Positions 25,299-29,252 of a stretch of DNA of 29,252 nt are shown in pieces. How positions within the stretch are numbered: the first letter of the stretch is position 1; each line of letters starts with the position of its first letter. Below the pieces are notes generated by a model that made no database searches, was not told the DNA's origin, and was given only the letters and a program-made list of their open reading frames with translations. A program made the position numbers and the translations under genes. The stretch spans positions 1 through 29,252 of the forward strand of contig CAZGMC010000053.1 in the NCBI GenBank assembly GCA_964526565.1, written 5' to 3'. Source of the DNA: CAZGMC01 sp964526565. GTDB taxonomy: Bacteria; Pseudomonadota; Alphaproteobacteria; DSM-16000; Inquilinaceae.

Positions 25299-26699
25299 TC
25301 AGTGATGGTAGCCTGTGGCTTCCGCGGCGCTCATTGGCCGCGTGATCGGGTGCTTCTCGAAGAAATCCAGGCACCGCTTCATGTCGTCGATCAGCAGCGA
25401 CCCCAGGTCGCGGCTGACGCCGTGGCGCACCAGGATGCGCTGGATGACCATGTCCTGGCAGTCGGCCGGCAGCGAGTAGGCCGGCACCTGCCAGCCGCGG
25501 CTGCGCAGGCGGTCGGCCAGGTCGTAGAGGGTGTAGCCGCGGCTGTCGAAGCCGTCCTTCAGGGTCCAGGCCACCGCCGGGATGCCGCCCTGCGGGTCGC
25601 CGCCATACAGCATCTCGAACGGGCCCATGCGGGCGATCTCCCCGGCCAGATACTGTGCCGTGTCGTAGCAGGCGGTCTGGATCTTGCGATAGCCCGCCCG
25701 GCCGAGGCGCAGGAAGTTGTAGTACTGGCAGGCGATCTGTCCGCCCGGCCGCGAGAAGTTGAGCGCGAAGGTCGGCATGTTGCCGCCCAGATAGTTGACG
25801 TCGAAGACCAGGTCCTGCGGCAGGTCCCGCGCCTCGCGCCAGATCACCCATCCCACCCCGAGCGGCGCCAGGCCGAACTTGTGGCCCGAAGTGTTGATCG
25901 ACTTGACCCGCGGGAGGCGGAAGTCCCACGCCAGGTCGGGGGCGCAGAACGGCGCCAGGAACCCGCCGCTGGCGCCATCGACATGCATCGGAATGTCGAG
26001 CCCGGTGTCACGCTGCAGCCGGTCGAGCGCCGCGGCGACCGCCTGCACCGGCTCGTAGCCGCAGGTGAAGGTGACGCCCAGGGTCGGCACCACGCCGATG
26101 GTGTTCTCGTCGCAGCGCTTGAGCACCTCGTCCGGGGTCATCAGCAGCCGGTCGCGCTCCATCGGGATCTCGCGGATCTCGACGTCCCAGTAGCGGGCGA
26201 ACTTGTGCCAGCAGATCTGCACCGGCCCGGTGATCAGGTTCGGCTTGTCGGCCGGCCGGCCCTGCGCCTGCATGCGGTCGCGCCAGCGCCACTTCAGGGC
26301 CAGGCCGCCGAGCATGGCCGCCTCGCTGGACCCGGTGGTCGAGCAGCCCACGGTGTTGGCGGCGTCGGGGGCCTGCCACAGGTCGGCCAGCATGTGGACG
26401 CAGCGCGCCTCGAGCTCCGCCGTCTGCGGATACTCGTCCTTGTCGATCATGTTCTTGTCAAGGCACAGGTCCATCAGGTCGTGGACCTCCGGCTCCAGCC
26501 AGGTCTGGCAGAACGTCGCCAGGTTCTGGCGGGAATTGCCGTCCAGCATCAGTTCGTCGCGGACGACGGAGAAGGCGTGGCGCGGGTCGTGCTCGGCGTC
26601 CGGCATCCGGTATTTCGGCAAGGCGACCGAGAGGTCGGCCGAGGCGTACACGTCGTCGAGCAGGTCTTCCCGGACGTCGTCCTTCGCATGGATGGCCAT
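25299..26699 (-). CDS. gad: Glutamate decarboxylase (PLP-dependent)
   Basis: 466 aa, the usual length for bacterial GadA/GadB. Converts glutamate to GABA and CO2, consuming a proton. PLP-binding Lys274 lies in SINTSGHKFG, with His273 beside it; the cofactor Asp is in MHVDGASGGF (238-247); the TTGSSEA (121-127) phosphate loop is intact. The C-terminus ends ATGYHH, matching the His-ended tail that closes the active site in E. coli GadB at neutral pH. A GGGGGG run about 8 nt before ATG 26699 is the likely ribosome site. There is no adjacent gadC antiporter, so it is not an obvious acid-resistance operon. Confidence 0.95.
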   Translation of the reverse strand: MAIHAKDDVREDLLDDVYASADLSVALPKYRMPDAEHDPRHAFSVVRDELMLDGNSRQNLATFCQTWLEPEVHDLMDLCLDKNMIDKDEYPQTAELEARCVHMLADLWQAPDAANTVGCSTTGSSEAAMLGGLALKWRWRDRMQAQGRPADKPNLITGPVQICWHKFARYWDVEIREIPMERDRLLMTPDEVLKRCDENTIGVVPTLGVTFTCGYEPVQAVAAALDRLQRDTGLDIPMHVDGASGGFLAPFCAPDLAWDFRLPRVKSINTSGHKFGLAPLGVGWVIWREARDLPQDLVFDVNYLGGNMPTFALNFSRPGGQIACQYYNFLRLGRAGYRKIQTACYDTAQYLAGEIARMGPFEMLYGGDPQGGIPAVAWTLKDGFDSRGYTLYDLADRLRSRGWQVPAYSLPADCQDMVIQRILVRHGVSRDLGSLLIDDMKRCLDFFEKHPITRPMSAAEATGYHH

Positions 26700-26759
26700 G
26701 GTTCCAACCCCCCTTTCCGCCCCGTCCCACTGATGTCCGGCCCGGCCGAAAGCAGGGGT

Positions 26760-26788
26760 TGAATATTATCTCCGTACCGCGCGGTCAA
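26760..26788 (-). promoter_or_regulatory. Possible sigma70 promoter for gad
   Basis: On the minus strand TTGACC (26788-26783) is followed after 17 nt by TATTCA (26765-26760), about 60 nt before the gad start. The -35 lies inside the last codons of the transposase remnant. The -10 is poor. Confidence 0.35.
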
Positions 26789-26978
26789 CCACATCGTAGA
26801 CGACGTCGAACAGCCAGTGCATGCTTTCGACGCCCCGGTGCCCGCGGGCGCCGTGGGCGAGGCGGTCGATGTCCAGGGGCGCGGACGAAATGTAAAGGCG
26901 TACGTCCCTGGTGCAGCGGTCCTTGAATTCGCTGCGCCCGTCCCGAATCGGAACGCCGATCGAATCGCAGATCCCTTG
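26766..26978 (-). pseudogene. ISAs1-type transposase C-terminal remnant
   Basis: A 70-codon open stretch on the minus strand between a TGA (26981-26979) and a TAA (26768-26766), with no start. It encodes CTRDVRLYISSAPLDIDRLA, then GARGHRGVESMHWLFDVVYD, which follows the ISAs1 family end (RYYISS, then RGHWGxENxLHWxLDVxF) closely, including the Glu of the DDE triad region (VES) and the HW pair. The body and N-terminus of the transposase are missing upstream. I see no terminal inverted repeats. A dead fragment left beside gad. Confidence 0.75.
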
Positions 26979-27307
26979 TCAAGGCAATTCCCTTGCTGAC
27001 CACGGCAACGGGTTCAGGTTGACGCCGTGTGGTCCATACGAGCCGTCCTTCTTGCTGACCGGCACCCGATGTCATCGTCGTTCGCCACGCCGGGCGGTCC
27101 CCACCGGCCGCCAGGGTCGCCGGATGGGACACCAGCGCCTTCGTCGAACTCTTCGGCCCTCCGGCCCGTTAACCTGAGCTCGTTGCCATGCCGGCTTGCA
27201 GGCCATGGGGTCGGGCCATGGGGTTGACCCCCGGTTGATTTGCACAAGACCGGCAAGTCGGGTAGTCTCGCCACCAGCGGTTTGACCATCGGGACGGATC
27301 AACAACA
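26979..27307. other. Intergenic stretch between IS remnant and caspase-like gene
   Basis: No convincing gene on either strand. It contains two copies of cttgctgacc 59 nt apart (26992 and 27051), possibly decayed mobile-element sequence, and a weak promoter candidate for the downstream gene: TTGCAC (27240-27245), 17 nt, TAGTCT (27263-27268), 40 nt before the ATG at 27308. Confidence 0.35.
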
Positions 27308-28498
27308 ATGCGCGGGCTGATCGCGGTTTTCCTGATTGCATTCGCCCTGGCGGCGGGCATCCTGGCGGGGGGCCCGGCTGCCGGCGCCGTCGGCGAGCGG
27401 GTGGCGCTGGTGGTCGGCAACGGAGCCTATCAGGCGGCCAGTCCGCTGGCCAACCCGGCCAACGACGCCGCGGCGGTGGGCGCCGCCCTGCAGCGCGTCG
27501 GCTTCCACGTCACCACCATCGTCGATGCCGACTACCGAGCCATGGCCCAGGCCATCCGCAGCTTCGGCAGCCGCGCCCACGGCGCCGAGGTGGCGCTGTT
27601 CTTCTATGCGGGGCACGGCCTGCAGGTCTATGGCGAGAACTTCCTGCTGCCGGTGACCGCCAGCATCGACGAGCCCGGCGACCTGCGCTACGAGGCGTTC
27701 ACGCTGTCGCTGGTGCTGGCCGAGCTGGAGGAGGCCGAACCGGGACTGAGCGTCGTCATCCTGGACGCCTGCCGCGACAACCCCATCACCCGCCGCCTGA
27801 CCCGCCAGGCCCAGTCGCTGGGGCGCAGCGTGTCGGTGGGCCAGGGGCTGGCCGCCACCCAGGGCGGCACCGGCACGCTGATCGCCTATGCCACGGCACC
27901 GGGCGAGCTGGCGCTGGACGGCGACGGCGCCAACAGCCCGTTCACCGAGGCGCTGGTGCGCTGGATCGTCGAGCCGGACCTGGAGGTCGGGTTGATGTTC
28001 CGCCGCGTGCGCGAAACGGTGCTGTCAACCACGGGCGGTGCCCAGGTGCCCTGGGTCGAGGAATCGATCGTCGGCGAGTTCTACTTCAATCCGCGGCGGA
28101 GCGGCCCGACCGCGTCCGGCGGCCCGACCGGCCCGGTCGCTGCCGCCCCGGTGGACACGGCCAGCGCGGCCGGCCCCCCGGCACCGGCCGTCACGCCACC
28201 GCCGGCGGCACCGGCCGTCACGCCCCCGCCGACGGCACCGGCCGGCGCGCAGCTCACGGTGCGCAACCGGGGCAGCGCGAGGGTGCTGGCCGTCTATGCC
28301 TCGCCCACCACCAGCGGCAACTGGGACCGCAACCGGATCGGCGCCGGCGGCCTGCCGCCCGGCCATGAGGTGGTGATCCCGCTCGGCGAATACGGCAGCG
28401 TCTGCGAGTTCGACGTCCGCCTGATCGACGAGAACCAGGGCGTCCGCGAGTCGTGGAGCCTGGACGTCTGCCGGCAGTCGATGATCGAGTTCTTCTGA
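27308..28498 (+). CDS. Exported caspase-like (peptidase C14) protein with C-terminal beta domain
   Basis: 396 aa. A signal peptide spans about 1-27 (GLIAVFLIAFALAAGILAGG). The caspase p20-like domain has ERVALVVGNGAY, His103 in FFYAGHGLQ and Cys155 in ILDACRDNP, the complete catalytic dyad. This places it with bacterial orthocaspase/metacaspase-like proteins, which cut after basic residues or are inactive scaffolds. A Pro/Ala/Thr-rich linker (about 275-315, PAPAVTPPPAAPAVTPPP type repeats) leads to a roughly 80-residue C-terminal domain starting LTVRNRGSARVLAVYAS that I do not recognise by name. Predicted to act in the periplasm. Isolated; the next gene is convergent. Confidence 0.88.
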   Translation: MRGLIAVFLIAFALAAGILAGGPAAGAVGERVALVVGNGAYQAASPLANPANDAAAVGAALQRVGFHVTTIVDADYRAMAQAIRSFGSRAHGAEVALFFYAGHGLQVYGENFLLPVTASIDEPGDLRYEAFTLSLVLAELEEAEPGLSVVILDACRDNPITRRLTRQAQSLGRSVSVGQGLAATQGGTGTLIAYATAPGELALDGDGANSPFTEALVRWIVEPDLEVGLMFRRVRETVLSTTGGAQVPWVEESIVGEFYFNPRRSGPTASGGPTGPVAAAPVDTASAAGPPAPAVTPPPAAPAVTPPPTAPAGAQLTVRNRGSARVLAVYASPTTSGNWDRNRIGAGGLPPGHEVVIPLGEYGSVCEFDVRLIDENQGVRESWSLDVCRQSMIEFF

Positions 28499-28540
28499 CG
28501 CCGGGGCGGGGCGGGCCGGGGCGGCGCGGCCGCGGGGCCA

Positions 28541-29252
<712 letters not shown>

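Noticed and set aside
25277..25302. Direct repeat ccggtgcctcag near the gad stop
   Set aside because: Two 12-nt copies 14 nt apart, one inside the last codons of gad; too short to assign any role.
26785..27132. 115-codon minus-strand ORF
   Set aside because: Arg/Pro-rich translation without similarity; the neighbouring frame in the same DNA carries the ISAs1 transposase motifs.
28499..28540. GC-rich run between the caspase-like and kinase genes as a terminator
   Set aside because: G-rich repeats but no clear stem-loop with a T-run.

Overview
The window is GC-rich DNA from a Gram-negative proteobacterium, most likely an alphaproteobacterium. The pointers are a DUF1150 gene translationally coupled to hsp20 behind an RpoH-type promoter and a ROSE-like RNA thermometer, and a PrsK/PrsR two-component pair of the exosortase A (PEP-CTERM) system. 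Genus is not determinable from the sequence alone.

Left region (1-6780, minus strand): four overlapping genes encode a multi-domain type III CRISPR effector. In transcription order they are an HD-less Cas10 with an intact GGDD cyclase motif, a Cas7-Csx10(Cas5) fusion with a helical Cas11-like tail, a tandem double Cas7 with an extra C-terminal domain, and a TIGR03986-like RAMP that runs off the left edge. This composition matches the fused-subunit III-D variant known from Synechocystis (III-Dv/III-D2), proposed as an intermediate on the way to single-protein Cas7-11. Three Cas7 domains keep an aspartate at the position of the Csm3 target-cleavage residue. No CRISPR array, cas6, cas1/cas2 or CARF effector lies in the window.

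Middle region (7242-14050): a membrane-fused spermidine-synthase-like protein; a PilZ protein convergent with a PAS plus degenerate-EAL protein, which look like c-di-GMP effectors rather than enzymes; a two-helix membrane protein; an alpha/beta hydrolase; the heat-shock pair hsp20-DUF1150; and a SSAT-like acetyltransferase.

Surface polysaccharide/exosortase region (14329-25208): two GT2 glycosyltransferases facing each other with a 111-bp 3' overlap, a GT4 glycosyltransferase of the exosortase A-associated type, a YdcF-type protein, a secreted trypsin-like protease with a peptidoglycan-binding-like tail, a Wzx-type flippase, and divergently prsK-prsR. PrsR is a sigma54 activator of PEP-CTERM genes in known systems, so this looks like the regulatory and glycan-assembly side of an exosortase locus. 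xrtA itself is not here.

Right region (25299-29252): glutamate decarboxylase, a decayed ISAs1-type transposase tail next to its promoter region, an exported caspase-like peptidase, and a hybrid or sensor histidine kinase truncated by the right edge.
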